Source: Epilithonimonas sp042695135 (GTDB lineage: Bacteria > Bacteroidota > Bacteroidia > Flavobacteriales > Weeksellaceae). Taken from it: a stretch of DNA of 64,000 nt. Below are positions 1-8,108 of this stretch, in pieces. The stretch covers positions 434,001 through 498,000 of the forward strand of contig NZ_CP170547.1 of assembly GCF_042695135.1 (NCBI RefSeq), read 5' to 3'. Both the position numbers and the translations under genes were made by a program. The notes beneath the pieces were generated by a model that was not told where the DNA came from, ran no database searches, and saw only the letters and a list, made by a program, of their open reading frames with translations. Position 1 is the first letter of the stretch; each line of letters opens with the position of its first letter.

Positions 1-320
1 CAAACCTTTTTTCCATTCAGGATAATGTCATTTGGCCATTTTATTTTGGCATCTGCATTTGTCAGATTGGCAAGAAAATCGCAAACAATAATAGCGGTAT
101 AATAATTGAGGAATGTATCTTGGATATTAATATCAGAGGTTTTTACGGCGAGAGAATACGCCATATTTTGATCCGGAGTTACGTTCCAGATATTTCCATA
201 TTGACCACGGCCTTTTGTCTGATTAAAAGTAAAAACAGCAGTTGGTTCGTCTTCACTTATAAGAGAGAGAATTGCGTCATTGGTGGAAAAACAATTTTCA
301 AGATGGAATAATTGGCTCAT
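1..320 (-). CDS. birA: Biotin--[acetyl-CoA-carboxylase] ligase, partial (C-terminus beyond window)
   Basis: This is the N-terminal ~106 codons of a biotin protein ligase, which activates biotin to biotinyl-AMP and transfers it to the carrier lysine of biotin-dependent carboxylases in the cytoplasm. The start is the ATG whose complement lies at 318-320. The translation shows the biotinyl-AMP binding loop GRGQYGN (GRGRxGR-type) and the family motif KWPNDI near the cut edge. There is no N-terminal helix-turn-helix, so it is the mono-functional type without repressor activity. It diverges from rsfS with about 90 bp between them, a common Bacteroidetes arrangement. The remaining catalytic and C-terminal domains lie left of the window. 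Confidence 0.9.
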   Translation of the reverse strand, partial: MSQLFHLENCFSTNDAILSLISEDEPTAVFTFNQTKGRGQYGNIWNVTPDQNMAYSLAVKTSDINIQDTFLNYYTAIIVCDFLANLTNADAKIKWPNDIILNGKKV

Positions 321-380
321 TTATGAAAACTTTAATAGATAATAAAGATGAGAAACAAAAGATAAATAGATAAAAATCAA

Positions 381-388
381 TAAATTTG
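381..388 (+). promoter_or_regulatory. Promoter -7 box for rsfS
   Basis: TAAATTTG matches the Bacteroidetes TAnnTTTG -7 element exactly and is followed by C. It ends 20 bp before the rsfS ATG, giving a short leader. No clear TTG -33 box was seen at the expected distance. Confidence 0.55.
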
Positions 389-408
389 CAAATTAGACAA
401 TTTTTTGA

Positions 409-771
409 ATGAGTAAAATTACAGAAAAACAATTATTAATCGACAAAATCGTAGAGTCGATTCAAGATACAAAAGGAGAAGACATTCTGGTCTTCGATCT
501 ATCAGGCATAGAAAATGCAGCAGCACAAACATTTATTATTTGCAGCGGGAACTCCAACACACAGGTTTCTGCGATTGCCGGTAATATCCAGAAAAACGTT
601 AGAAACGATCTGAACGACAGACCTTGGCATGTAGAAGGTACAGAGAATGCGATGTGGGTTTTGGTAGATTACGTTTCTGTGGTTGTGCATGTCTTCCAAA
701 AAGAAATCCGTGAATATTATGATATTGAGGAGCTTTGGGGCGATGCAAAGATCACAAAAGTAGAAAGCTAA
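409..771 (+). CDS. rsfS: Ribosome silencing factor RsfS (Iojap/YbeB family)
   Basis: A 120-residue RsfS/Iojap-family protein. Members bind ribosomal protein uL14 on the large subunit and block subunit joining, lowering translation in starvation. The whole length is the single family domain. The conserved stretch around RPWHVEGTENAMWVLVDY, followed by VVVHVF and the EIREYYDIEELW tail, is the family signature. The ATG at 409 lies about 20 bp after a good -7 box. It is followed 43 bp later by ftsH in the same direction, so co-transcription is likely. Length and composition are normal. Confidence 0.95.
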   Translation: MSKITEKQLLIDKIVESIQDTKGEDILVFDLSGIENAAAQTFIICSGNSNTQVSAIAGNIQKNVRNDLNDRPWHVEGTENAMWVLVDYVSVVVHVFQKEIREYYDIEELWGDAKITKVES

Positions 772-814
772 AAAAGATGCATTTTTTGCATCATCAATTT
801 ATTAAAAATTAAGA

Positions 815-2776
815 ATGAATAACAAAGGATTCAATTGGTTCATACCCGTTTTACTGGGACTTATTTTACTTATATTTCTTCCGGGACTTTTGGGAGATTC
901 TATGGTAAAAAATATTGATGAAAAGGAATTTTACACGCTTGTGGAAAAAGGTAAAGTTGGTGAAGTAATGGTCTATAGAGACAATTTCAAAGCCGATGTT
1001 TACCTTACGAAAACTGCGAAAGCAGAATTACAGAAAGGTGAGAAATCAAATGATCCGCTTTCCAAACTGAACATTAAGCCAAGTCCGGACTTTGTTTTGA
1101 CTTATGGAGATCTCAGATATTTTCAGGAAAGATTTGAAAGCATCAACTCCAAACTTCCGACGCAGGCAAGGATGGAATTTGGTAAAAGCCAGAGCGGATT
1201 CTCAGAATTGCTGTTTACTTTAGCACTTTGGGGCGGACTTTTTGCATTGCTTTATTTCTTTATTTTCAGAAAAATGGGTGGTGGAGCCGGCGGACCTGGC
1301 GGACAGATCTTCAGTATCGGAAAATCCAGAGCAAAATTATTTGACGAGAAAGAAAAAATTCAGATCACTTTCAAAGATGTTGCAGGATTAGAAGGCGCAA
1401 AAGAAGAAGTTCAGGAAGTAGTAGATTTTCTGAAAAATTCTGAAAAATATACAAAACTGGGAGGTAAGATCCCGAAAGGTGTTCTTTTGGTAGGCCCTCC
1501 GGGAACTGGTAAAACCTTGCTGGCGAAAGCTGTTGCTGGTGAAGCAAAAGTTCCGTTTTTCTCTTTATCCGGTTCAGATTTTGTGGAAATGTTCGTCGGA
1601 GTCGGAGCGTCCAGAGTAAGAGATCTTTTTGCTCAGGCAAAAGCAAAATCTCCCGCAATTATTTTTATTGATGAGATCGACGCAATCGGTAGAGCGAGAG
1701 GAAAAGGTGGTTTCCAGGGCGGAAATGACGAGCGAGAAAATACACTGAATCAATTGCTTACAGAGATGGATGGTTTTGGTACAGATGTCAACGTTATCGT
1801 GATGGCTGCTACAAACCGTGCAGATATTTTGGATAAAGCATTAATGAGAGCTGGTCGTTTTGACCGATCTATTTATGTGGATCTTCCGGAACTTCATGAG
1901 AGAAAACAGATCTTTGATGTTCATTTGAAAAAGATTAAACTGGATGATTCCATTGATAGAGAATTTTTGGCAAAACAAACACCGGGATTCAGCGGTGCTG
2001 ATATTGCCAATGTCTGTAATGAGGCCGCACTTATCGCTGCAAGAAACTCCCACGAGTCTGTTAATAAACAAGATTTCCTGGATGCGGTTGATAGAATTAT
2101 CGGCGGTCTAGAGAAGAAAAATAAAGCCATCAAACCTTCCGAAAAAAGGAGAGTGGCCTTCCACGAGGCTGGTCACGCAACAATCTCCTGGCTGGTAGAG
2201 CATGCAGCGCCGCTTTTGAAAGTGACAATTGTTCCGAGAGGACGTTCTCTTGGTGCAGCTTGGTATTTACCGGAAGAAAGACAGTTGACAACTACTCAGC
2301 AAATGCTGGATGAGATCTGTGCAACACTTGGCGGTAGAGCTGCAGAACAAGCTGTTTTCGGTAATATTTCTACAGGTGCTTTGTCAGATCTGGAAAGAGT
2401 GACAAAACAAGCTCAGGCGATGGTAACAATCTATGGACTGAATGATAAAGTTGGTAACATTTCTTACTACGACAGTTCAGGACAATCAGAATACAGTTTT
2501 GGAAAACCATATTCCGAGCAGACAGCTAAACTAATTGACGAAGAAATTTCGAAATTGGTAGAAACACAATATCAAAGAGCCGTTAATATTTTGACAGAAA
2601 ATAGAGATAAGCTGGATGCACTTGCACAGAAACTTCTTGAGAAAGAAGTGATTTTCCGGGAAGATCTGGAAGAAATCTTCGGAAAACGTGCCTGGGATCC
2701 GGAATTGACAGAGAAACCAGTATCTAGTGTAGATAATCCTACCGATGCCGGAAACGTCTTAAATCCAGAGAGTTAA
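815..2776 (+). CDS. ftsH: ATP-dependent zinc metalloprotease FtsH
   Basis: A 653-residue inner-membrane AAA+ protease that extracts and degrades misassembled membrane proteins and short-lived regulators as a hexamer. A first membrane helix lies at about 8-27 and a second at about 131-151, with a periplasmic FtsH_ext domain between them. A glycine-rich linker follows. Walker A GPPGTGKT is at 227-234, Walker B is IIFIDEID, and the zinc-binding HEAGH is at 450-454 at the start of the M41 peptidase domain. The C-terminal tail is short and acidic. It follows rsfS by 43 bp, and a strong hairpin terminator at 2798-2832 closes the unit. All catalytic residues are present. Confidence 0.97.
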   Translation: MNNKGFNWFIPVLLGLILLIFLPGLLGDSMVKNIDEKEFYTLVEKGKVGEVMVYRDNFKADVYLTKTAKAELQKGEKSNDPLSKLNIKPSPDFVLTYGDLRYFQERFESINSKLPTQARMEFGKSQSGFSELLFTLALWGGLFALLYFFIFRKMGGGAGGPGGQIFSIGKSRAKLFDEKEKIQITFKDVAGLEGAKEEVQEVVDFLKNSEKYTKLGGKIPKGVLLVGPPGTGKTLLAKAVAGEAKVPFFSLSGSDFVEMFVGVGASRVRDLFAQAKAKSPAIIFIDEIDAIGRARGKGGFQGGNDERENTLNQLLTEMDGFGTDVNVIVMAATNRADILDKALMRAGRFDRSIYVDLPELHERKQIFDVHLKKIKLDDSIDREFLAKQTPGFSGADIANVCNEAALIAARNSHESVNKQDFLDAVDRIIGGLEKKNKAIKPSEKRRVAFHEAGHATISWLVEHAAPLLKVTIVPRGRSLGAAWYLPEERQLTTTQQMLDEICATLGGRAAEQAVFGNISTGALSDLERVTKQAQAMVTIYGLNDKVGNISYYDSSGQSEYSFGKPYSEQTAKLIDEEISKLVETQYQRAVNILTENRDKLDALAQKLLEKEVIFREDLEEIFGKRAWDPELTEKPVSSVDNPTDAGNVLNPES

Positions 2777-2797
2777 ATTATTTACAGCATGCCAAAT

Positions 2798-2832
2798 AAA
2801 AGAAAATCCTAATATACTTAGGATTTTCTTTT
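2798..2832 (+). terminator. Rho-independent terminator after ftsH
   Basis: A perfect 15-bp inverted repeat (AAAAGAAAATCCTAA and its complement) with a 5-nt loop, ending in a T-rich arm. It lies 22 bp beyond the ftsH stop and separates rsfS-ftsH from the LUD-cdsA-psd unit. Confidence 0.8.
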
Positions 2833-2873
2833 AAAATAAGGGTTTGGTTTTTAGCCGATTATAATAATTTTTT

Positions 2874-2881
2874 TACATTTG
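2874..2881 (+). promoter_or_regulatory. Promoter -7 box for the LUD-cdsA-psd unit
   Basis: TACATTTG followed by T fits TAnnTTTGY and lies 22 bp before the TTG start at 2903, just downstream of the ftsH terminator. No well-spaced -33 TTG was found. Confidence 0.55.
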
Positions 2882-2902
2882 TATTAATTAAAGCATAGAG
2901 AA

Positions 2903-3481
2903 TTGAGTCTGTTTAAAAAGTTCGTTAATAAGATAATGAATCAGCCCGAAGAAGAGCAGCCGGATGTTACCAAACTGGCGGATCAACTTCGTGATGCAGA
3001 TTTGGATTATAAGTTTGCGCAGTTATTCACGCATTCAGGGGGATTTTTTAATTATTGCGCAGATGAATCTGAAGCATTGCAGACGCTTAATCAGATTATC
3101 AAGATAGAGCAGGTAAAAGATGTTTTCTGTTGGGATCAAGATCTCAGGAATTTCTTAGATGTCATTAAAACGCCTTATTCTCCGGAATTAACTGAAAAAA
3201 ATGACGCAGCTTTCATCACCTGCGAATATCTGATCGCTTTTGACGGCAGGATTATGCTTTCCCACAACAATATTCTACATTACCATTCCTCCAGATTACC
3301 GGGCAAAATTATCATTATGGCCAATGTTTCTCAGATCGCAAACAATCTGAATGAAGCAATGATGAAAGTAAAACGAGCCGGAAATCTTAAAAATCTGACC
3401 TCAATCAGTGGAAGTCAGTCCAAATTAGACACACCTAATAAGGATAATACCAAACTTTTCTTACTTTTGCTGGAAGATTAA
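2903..3481 (+). CDS. LUD domain protein (LutC/YkgG-like)
   Basis: A 192-residue LUD-domain protein. The family includes LutC and LutB subunits of lactate oxidation, but this stand-alone flavobacterial form, placed next to ftsH and cdsA, has no proven role. Signs of the domain are the FNYCADESEAL segment, the CEYLIAFDGRIMLSHNN strand-turn region and the PGKIIIMANVSQI strand. The start is TTG at 2903, since no in-frame ATG precedes the conserved N-terminus. It follows its own -7 box, and its stop is 9 bp before cdsA, so the two are very probably one transcript. It has no membrane segment and is cytoplasmic. Confidence 0.8.
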   Translation: MSLFKKFVNKIMNQPEEEQPDVTKLADQLRDADLDYKFAQLFTHSGGFFNYCADESEALQTLNQIIKIEQVKDVFCWDQDLRNFLDVIKTPYSPELTEKNDAAFITCEYLIAFDGRIMLSHNNILHYHSSRLPGKIIIMANVSQIANNLNEAMMKVKRAGNLKNLTSISGSQSKLDTPNKDNTKLFLLLLED

Positions 3482-3490
3482 ATTTCAGTT

Positions 3491-4366
3491 TTGGATAAAA
3501 ATTTCATTCAGCGTACAATTTCAGGGATTATTTATGTTCTTGTCATTGCTATTTGCACAACTCCGCTTGGAGAATATTTACTTGGCAGCATTCTCCCTCA
3601 AGTAAAGCAGCAATATCTTTTTTATGGATTGATTACCTTATTTTTGGTTGTTGGTCTTTACGAATGTATCAGGATTATGAAATTTGATAACAGCATTTAC
3701 AAATGGCTTGTTTTTCCTGTTGCAGCGATCATCTATTACCGGTTTACCAAACGGTTTTTTTACCACGGGTTTTTCTTTGATTTTAATTTCAGTGAGATGA
3801 TGGCTTTAGCATTAATTCCAATAGCTGTCGTTACACTTTTCAAATACTCCAGAGAACTTTACTTCGAAAACGGGAAGCTGATTTTTACGGTAGTTTATGT
3901 GACTTTACCGTTCGCCTTTTCATTAGGATTGCCGAAATTCAGCACTATGGATCCGAGCAAAACATTCACTTTGGAAATCTTTATGCTTTTTGTATTGATC
4001 TGGAGCAGTGATACATTCGCATATTTAATCGGAAAATTCTTCGGAAAACATAAGATGGCGCCAAGAATTTCTCCTAAAAAAACATGGGAAGGATTTGCCG
4101 GCGGCGTTGTTCTGACATTGATTTTAGGTTTTTTCGTAGAACAGTATTTTCCGGATCTGAGAGGAAACTGGATGATTGTTGGCTTGCTGGTTTCTATTTT
4201 TGGTCCTTTGGGAGATTTGGTAGAAAGTCAGTTAAAACGTAGTTTTGCAGTCAAAGACAGCGGCAATATTATTCCGGGTCACGGCGGCGTTCTGGATAGG
4301 CTGGATAGCTTTATCATCTGCGTTCCGGTTGTCTATTTATATTTTATTTTAGAAAAATTAGTTTAA
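3491..4366 (+). CDS. cdsA: Phosphatidate cytidylyltransferase
   Basis: A 291-residue integral membrane CDP-diglyceride synthase that converts phosphatidic acid and CTP to CDP-diacylglycerol, the branch point for phosphatidylethanolamine and other phospholipids. There are about eight hydrophobic helices. The C-terminal family signature runs through KMAPRISPKKTWEGFAGG and then GPLGDLVESQLKRSFAVKD, with GHGGVLDRLDS near the end. The acidic metal-binding and CTP-binding residues are in these motifs. The start is a TTG (MDKNFIQRT) 9 bp after the LUD gene, the second TTG start in a row. psd follows 10 bp later, so substrate and product enzymes of the same pathway are coupled. Confidence 0.95.
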   Translation: MDKNFIQRTISGIIYVLVIAICTTPLGEYLLGSILPQVKQQYLFYGLITLFLVVGLYECIRIMKFDNSIYKWLVFPVAAIIYYRFTKRFFYHGFFFDFNFSEMMALALIPIAVVTLFKYSRELYFENGKLIFTVVYVTLPFAFSLGLPKFSTMDPSKTFTLEIFMLFVLIWSSDTFAYLIGKFFGKHKMAPRISPKKTWEGFAGGVVLTLILGFFVEQYFPDLRGNWMIVGLLVSIFGPLGDLVESQLKRSFAVKDSGNIIPGHGGVLDRLDSFIICVPVVYLYFILEKLV

Positions 4367-4376
4367 GATTTTATAT

Positions 4377-5030
4377 ATGAAACTACATAAAGAATCAAAA
4401 GGAACATTGGTTGTTGCAATTTTGTTCATTGCATTTATCGGAACCATATCTATTTATTATTTGCAATTGTGGTCATTGGTTATATTAATTCCATTATTAG
4501 TAATGTTGGGATTGATTTTTTGGTTTTTCCGGGTTCCTAAAAGAGCAATTCTGGATCATACAGAAAATGTGATTGCTCCGGTTGATGGCAAAGTGGTAAT
4601 GATCAAAGAAGTCATAGAAGACGAATTCATCAAGGACAAATGTATTCAGGTTTCTATTTTTATGTCGCCTCTTAATGTTCATATTTGCCGTTATCCAGTA
4701 AGTGGAGACGTGATTTATAAAAAATACCATCCTGGGAAATATCTGGTAGCTTGGCATGAGAAATCTTCTACTGAAAACGAAAGAACAACAGTTGCAGTGA
4801 AAAGCTTAACCAATCATAATGTAGTTTTCCGCCAGATTGCAGGTTATGTTGCGAGAAGAATTGTGTTCTATTGTAATGTTGAGGACGAGGCAAAAGCCGG
4901 CCACGAATTTGGTTTTATTAAATTCGGTTCCAGAATGGATGTTTTCCTTCCATTAGACACGGAAATTCTTTGTAAGATTGGAGACAAAACAAAAGGTGGA
5001 ATAGACGTCATCGCAAGAATGAGAGATTAA
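4377..5030 (+). CDS. psd: Phosphatidylserine decarboxylase family protein
   Basis: A 217-residue short-type (PSD-A) phosphatidylserine decarboxylase proenzyme that makes phosphatidylethanolamine. Two hydrophobic helices at about 12-29 and 32-51 anchor it. The decarboxylase domain follows, starting at VIAPVDGKVVMIKEV and including MSPLNVHICRYP, where the conserved His lies. The self-cleavage site, where a Ser becomes the pyruvoyl group, is the GS in KFGSRMDVFLP near residue 183. It is the last gene of LUD-cdsA-psd and ends at a bidirectional hairpin. Phosphatidylserine synthase is not in the window. Confidence 0.93.
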   Translation: MKLHKESKGTLVVAILFIAFIGTISIYYLQLWSLVILIPLLVMLGLIFWFFRVPKRAILDHTENVIAPVDGKVVMIKEVIEDEFIKDKCIQVSIFMSPLNVHICRYPVSGDVIYKKYHPGKYLVAWHEKSSTENERTTVAVKSLTNHNVVFRQIAGYVARRIVFYCNVEDEAKAGHEFGFIKFGSRMDVFLPLDTEILCKIGDKTKGGIDVIARMRD

Positions 5031-5056
5031 TTTCTTATCAATTATAAAATAAAAAA

Positions 5057-5080
5057 AAGGAAACCTTATTTGGTTTCCTT
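5057..5080. terminator. Bidirectional terminator between psd and the TPR gene
   Basis: The inverted repeat AAGGAAACC / GGTTTCCTT with A-rich and T-rich flanks lies between convergent genes. Its right arm overlaps the last codons of the minus-strand TPR gene, whose stop is at 5066. Confidence 0.7.
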
Positions 5081-5590
5081 CTTCTTTTTAGCCGGTTTTT
5101 TCTTCCGCTTTCCGGGCATTTTTTCTTTGATGAATTTTTCTTTATTCTTCAAAAAATCCAGCATCTCCTGATCATAAGCAAAAACCTTGGCTTCTTTTAA
5201 ATTTTCCAAAGCCGTTTTATAATCCAGTTTTATTTCAAATAGATACGATTTCTGAATCAAGATCCTGCATTTGTCAATTCCTTTTATTTTTAAAGAATAT
5301 TCGATGAGTTTTTCTGCCTGTTCCAGATCTTCGTTATTCAAAAGACATTTTATGTAATATTTTGGCGTATTCAGATTCGTCACATCACATTGCATCGCTT
5401 CTTCGAAATAGAGTTTTGCTTTTTCGTAATCGATAAGCATTTCGCTGTAGATCCTTCCCATCAGGCAAAGGCTGTCTGCGTCTTCCGGATCATAAGACAA
5501 AGCGTAATTCAGCGCTTCCAGACAATCCGGCAAGCTGTAAGGATAATTATCCAACGCTTCGAAATAATATTTACTTTTAGTTAAGGTCAT
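5066..5590 (-). CDS. Small tetratricopeptide-repeat protein with lysine-rich tail
   Basis: A 174-residue protein with three to four degenerate TPR units (for example DPEDADSLCLMGRIYSEM and the following YEKAKLYFEEAM) and a strongly basic tail, KRKKKPAKKKKETK, that could bind RNA or another polyanion. There is no signal peptide, so it is cytoplasmic. It starts 14 bp inside the 3' end of prfH, so it is translationally coupled to prfH and is the third gene of the rtcB-prfH unit. Its function is unknown. The coupling suggests, but does not prove, a part in the same RNA-repair or ribosome process. Confidence 0.75.
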   Translation of the reverse strand: MTLTKSKYYFEALDNYPYSLPDCLEALNYALSYDPEDADSLCLMGRIYSEMLIDYEKAKLYFEEAMQCDVTNLNTPKYYIKCLLNNEDLEQAEKLIEYSLKIKGIDKCRILIQKSYLFEIKLDYKTALENLKEAKVFAYDQEMLDFLKNKEKFIKEKMPGKRKKKPAKKKKETK

Positions 5591-6275
5591 TTCTGTAATT
5601 TTTTAATTCGTTTTTCAGTTGAATTCTTTCTTTTTTGAAAGATTTTTCCTGATGATTCTTTTTAAAATCGGTTCCCGAAAATGTTCGTATTGGATTTCCC
5701 CTTTGAACATTCAGATGATTATTCCAAGTTTCCTGCATTTGTTTTTCCAATTGCTGAATGTGAAATTCCATCACTATTTCTTTCAGTCTGATGATGGAAA
5801 GTTTCTTATTCTCCAGTTGAGAACGGGAATCCTGCACGAAAACACTTTGTCCGGTTCTCGGATAGGTTGCACGAACTGCAGTTTCTACTTTATTCACGTT
5901 TTGTCCGCCGCTTCCCTGGCTTCTGGTCGTCTGGAATTGAATTTCTTTTTCATTAAATTCAATTTTCTCCAAACCTTCCAGTTCGAAAATCCCGATAAAC
6001 CAATTGCTTCTTTTATGCAGTTTTCGGAAAGTACTTTTCCCAGTCCAAAGAATGCTTCCAAGCCAGTTTTTCAGAAATTCATTGACCTCTTTTCCTTTTA
6101 AAAATAAGGTCGCAGATTTCAAAGTAAGGTTTTCATCGCCATTTTCACGGTGGATGATTTCGTAATCGATTTTATTTTGTTTTGCTTCCTCAAGGAAAAC
6201 CTTCAGAACTTTGGCAACTACCCACTGGCATTCCAAAGGTCCTCTTCCTGAGGTGATTTGTATTATTTTGTCCAT
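5577..6275 (-). CDS. prfH: Peptide chain release factor homologue PrfH
   Basis: A 232-residue class-I release-factor-like protein, much shorter than RF1/RF2 (about 360). It keeps the catalytic loop GSGGQNVNKVETAVR, whose GGQ drives peptidyl-tRNA hydrolysis, and lacks the normal stop-codon reading domain. The N-terminus begins IIQITSGRGPLECQWVVAK, the PrfH signature. PrfH is known to work with RtcB2: it releases peptide from ribosomes with a cleaved 16S rRNA decoding centre so that the RNA can be religated. Here rtcB lies directly upstream on the same strand, and the TPR gene overlaps the 3' end. The assignment is firm; the role is by family knowledge. Confidence 0.92.
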   Translation of the reverse strand: MDKIIQITSGRGPLECQWVVAKVLKVFLEEAKQNKIDYEIIHRENGDENLTLKSATLFLKGKEVNEFLKNWLGSILWTGKSTFRKLHKRSNWFIGIFELEGLEKIEFNEKEIQFQTTRSQGSGGQNVNKVETAVRATYPRTGQSVFVQDSRSQLENKKLSIIRLKEIVMEFHIQQLEKQMQETWNNHLNVQRGNPIRTFSGTDFKKNHQEKSFKKERIQLKNELKNYRNDLN

Positions 6276-6283
6276 TGTTTTTT

Positions 6284-6387
6284 AGGAGCTTAATCCCGCT
6301 TTCCGCTGTATCTTTTTTTGCCTTCGTTTTTTTCAAGCCCACGCGAAAAAAAGGATGCCGCTGCAATCGGGGCTATGGTTTTTCTCC
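6284..6387 (+). repeat. Dispersed hairpin repeat, copy A (short type)
   Basis: A ~104-bp intergenic element that begins AGGAGCTTAATCCCGCTTTCC and ends CAATCGGGGCT...TTTCTCC. It matches the complement of copy B (7976-8060) along most of its length and shares its core words with copies C and D. Small reading frames through it are not likely to be genes. Confidence 0.8.
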
Positions 6388-6464
6388 TTTTAATTACTAT
6401 TTGTTATTAATTATTTTTAGTAGGCTCATTGCCATCAACCGACAACTACCACCTATCAACCGTT

Positions 6465-7856
6465 TTATTTATCCATCCTCACAATTCGAGGTTGAAAAGT
6501 TCCCAGAATATCCACCAATTCGCTTTGTGAGTTCATCACTTCATTGATGTCTTTGTACGCCATCGGTGCTTCTTCTGCGTTTCCACCCATTAAGGTGACA
6601 TTTTTGAGTTTTAATTCTTTCTTAATGTCATTTTGAGTAAAACGGTTTCTGCATTCGCCTCTCGAAAAAGCCCGCCCCGCTCCGTGCGAAGCCGATTTCA
6701 GCGAATTTGGATTTCCTTTTCCACGAACGATGAAACCTTTTGCTGTCATCGAACCGGGAATCATTCCCAACTCGTTTTCGTTAGCCGGAGTTGCACCTTT
6801 TCTGTGAACAATCACTTCTTTTCCGTTGTGGATTTCTTTCCACGCAAAGTTGTGATGATTTTCGATTCTGGCTTTCACTCTTCCGCCAACTGCTTTCACC
6901 AATCTTCTGTGAATATCGTCGTGACAGGCTGAAGCGTAATCTCCTGCGAGATTCATTGCTGTCCAGTACTCTAATCCGAGATGCGTGTTCAAATCCAGCC
7001 AGGCGAAGTTTTGCGCTTCTTTTGGCAACGGACATTGCTCCGTCGCCACTCTAGAATAATATTGAGCGATTTCGGCTCCCAACCCACGAGAACCGCTGTG
7101 AGAAAGAATTCCGAGGTATTTGCCTTTCGGAAGGTTAATCTGAGCGTCTTCTTCCGTAATCTCTACTTCCCCGAATTCCACAAAGTGATTTCCGCCGCCG
7201 GAACTTCCCATTTGCTTAATGGCTTTTCCTTTTAATCTTCTCAAAATCGGAATCAAATCGAACGTGTCTCTGTCGAAAATTTCGTGATCGATGTGAGATT
7301 TGTGCGTTTCGTACATCCCGAATTTTGTGTGTTCGGCAAGCGCTTTTTCATATTTGTCTCTTGCCCCGTCCAGATATGAAATCGGCGTATCCAAAATACT
7401 GAGCGACATTCTGCAACCAATATCCATCCCGACTCCGTAAGGAATCACGGCATTTTCTACTGCTAAAACGCCACCAATTGGAAGCCCATAACCGCTGTGT
7501 GCATCGGGCATCAAAGCGCCATGTATTGCAATTGGCAGTTTCAATGCTGTATACAATTGGTTTTTTGCCTCATCTGAAATTTTATTTCCGAAAATCTGGA
7601 AAGAGGTTCGATTGGTATTGAGCATTCTTTTCTCGGTTTTCTTGGATGAAAGCAAAGCTTCTGCGATTTGTCCGAAGGTTAAATCTTTCTCGAAGTTCTC
7701 CGGGTTCTGCTGGATTTCCTTGAGAAGAGATTTCACGTGATGAATATTTTTGGTTGCAAAATTTCTTTTCATGACTTCCAAAGCGATGTTGACACTTTGA
7801 TTGTTTGGATAACCTAATTTTAATATATCTTTTCCTTTTAGTTTTAAATTTCCCAT
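6465..7856 (-). CDS. rtcB: RNA ligase RtcB family protein (PrfH-linked)
   Basis: A 463-residue GTP- and Mn-dependent RNA 3'-phosphate/5'-OH ligase. The start is the ATG at 7854-7856 (MGNLKLKGKD), because the 16 codons upstream come from intergenic repeat-like DNA. Family motifs are present in order: GMDIGCRMSL (metal Cys), GSSGGGNHFVEFGEV, LSHSGSRGLG, ENHHNFAWKE, HRKGATPA and ASHGAGRAFSR, the last holding the His that is guanylylated. The adjacent prfH points to the RtcB2 subgroup that repairs cleaved 16S rRNA rather than the tRNA-splicing type. The gap to prfH (about 190 bp) holds repeat copy A, and copy B lies upstream in inverse orientation. Confidence 0.93.
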   Translation of the reverse strand: MGNLKLKGKDILKLGYPNNQSVNIALEVMKRNFATKNIHHVKSLLKEIQQNPENFEKDLTFGQIAEALLSSKKTEKRMLNTNRTSFQIFGNKISDEAKNQLYTALKLPIAIHGALMPDAHSGYGLPIGGVLAVENAVIPYGVGMDIGCRMSLSILDTPISYLDGARDKYEKALAEHTKFGMYETHKSHIDHEIFDRDTFDLIPILRRLKGKAIKQMGSSGGGNHFVEFGEVEITEEDAQINLPKGKYLGILSHSGSRGLGAEIAQYYSRVATEQCPLPKEAQNFAWLDLNTHLGLEYWTAMNLAGDYASACHDDIHRRLVKAVGGRVKARIENHHNFAWKEIHNGKEVIVHRKGATPANENELGMIPGSMTAKGFIVRGKGNPNSLKSASHGAGRAFSRGECRNRFTQNDIKKELKLKNVTLMGGNAEEAPMAYKDINEVMNSQSELVDILGTFQPRIVRMDK

Positions 7857-7860
7857 CTTT

Positions 7861-7894
7861 TTAGATTTTAGATAATAGATGTGAGATGTTAGAC
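7861..7894. repeat. TTAGATTTTAGA-type low-complexity intergenic repeat
   Basis: An AT-rich stretch built from TTAGA words, starting TTAGATTTTAGATAATAGA. Related text occurs at 15651-15680 and, inverted, at 33176-33217. It lies just before the rtcB start codon. Confidence 0.5.
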
Positions 7895-7975
7895 ATTCCC
7901 GCATCGAATATTTGAACCAACTAGATTTTTAGTTAATTGTTTTTTTGTCACGCTATTTTATGACAAAGTTTGTTT

Positions 7976-8060
7976 GGAGCGAAAATCCCTAGCCCCGATT
8001 GCAGTGGAAATCCTTTTTTTGCTAAAAAAAGATTGCAACGGAAAGCGGGAAATAGCTCCT
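7976..8060 (-). repeat. Dispersed hairpin repeat, copy B (short type)
   Basis: An 85-bp imperfect palindrome bounded by GGAGC and GCTCC. Inner pairing is between AATCCTTTTTTT and AAAAAAAGATT. The complement reads as copy A, so A and B form an inverted pair around rtcB. It has the size and form of a REP- or MITE-like element, and no transposase is nearby. Confidence 0.8.
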
Positions 8061-8108
8061 AAAAATGATTTCGGGGAAACGTTTTGAGTTTGAAATATTG
8101 CGCAATAA

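Noticed and set aside
6275..6547. 90-codon plus-strand frame
   Set aside because: It is made of repeat copy A and the antisense end of rtcB; codon use and translation show no protein family.
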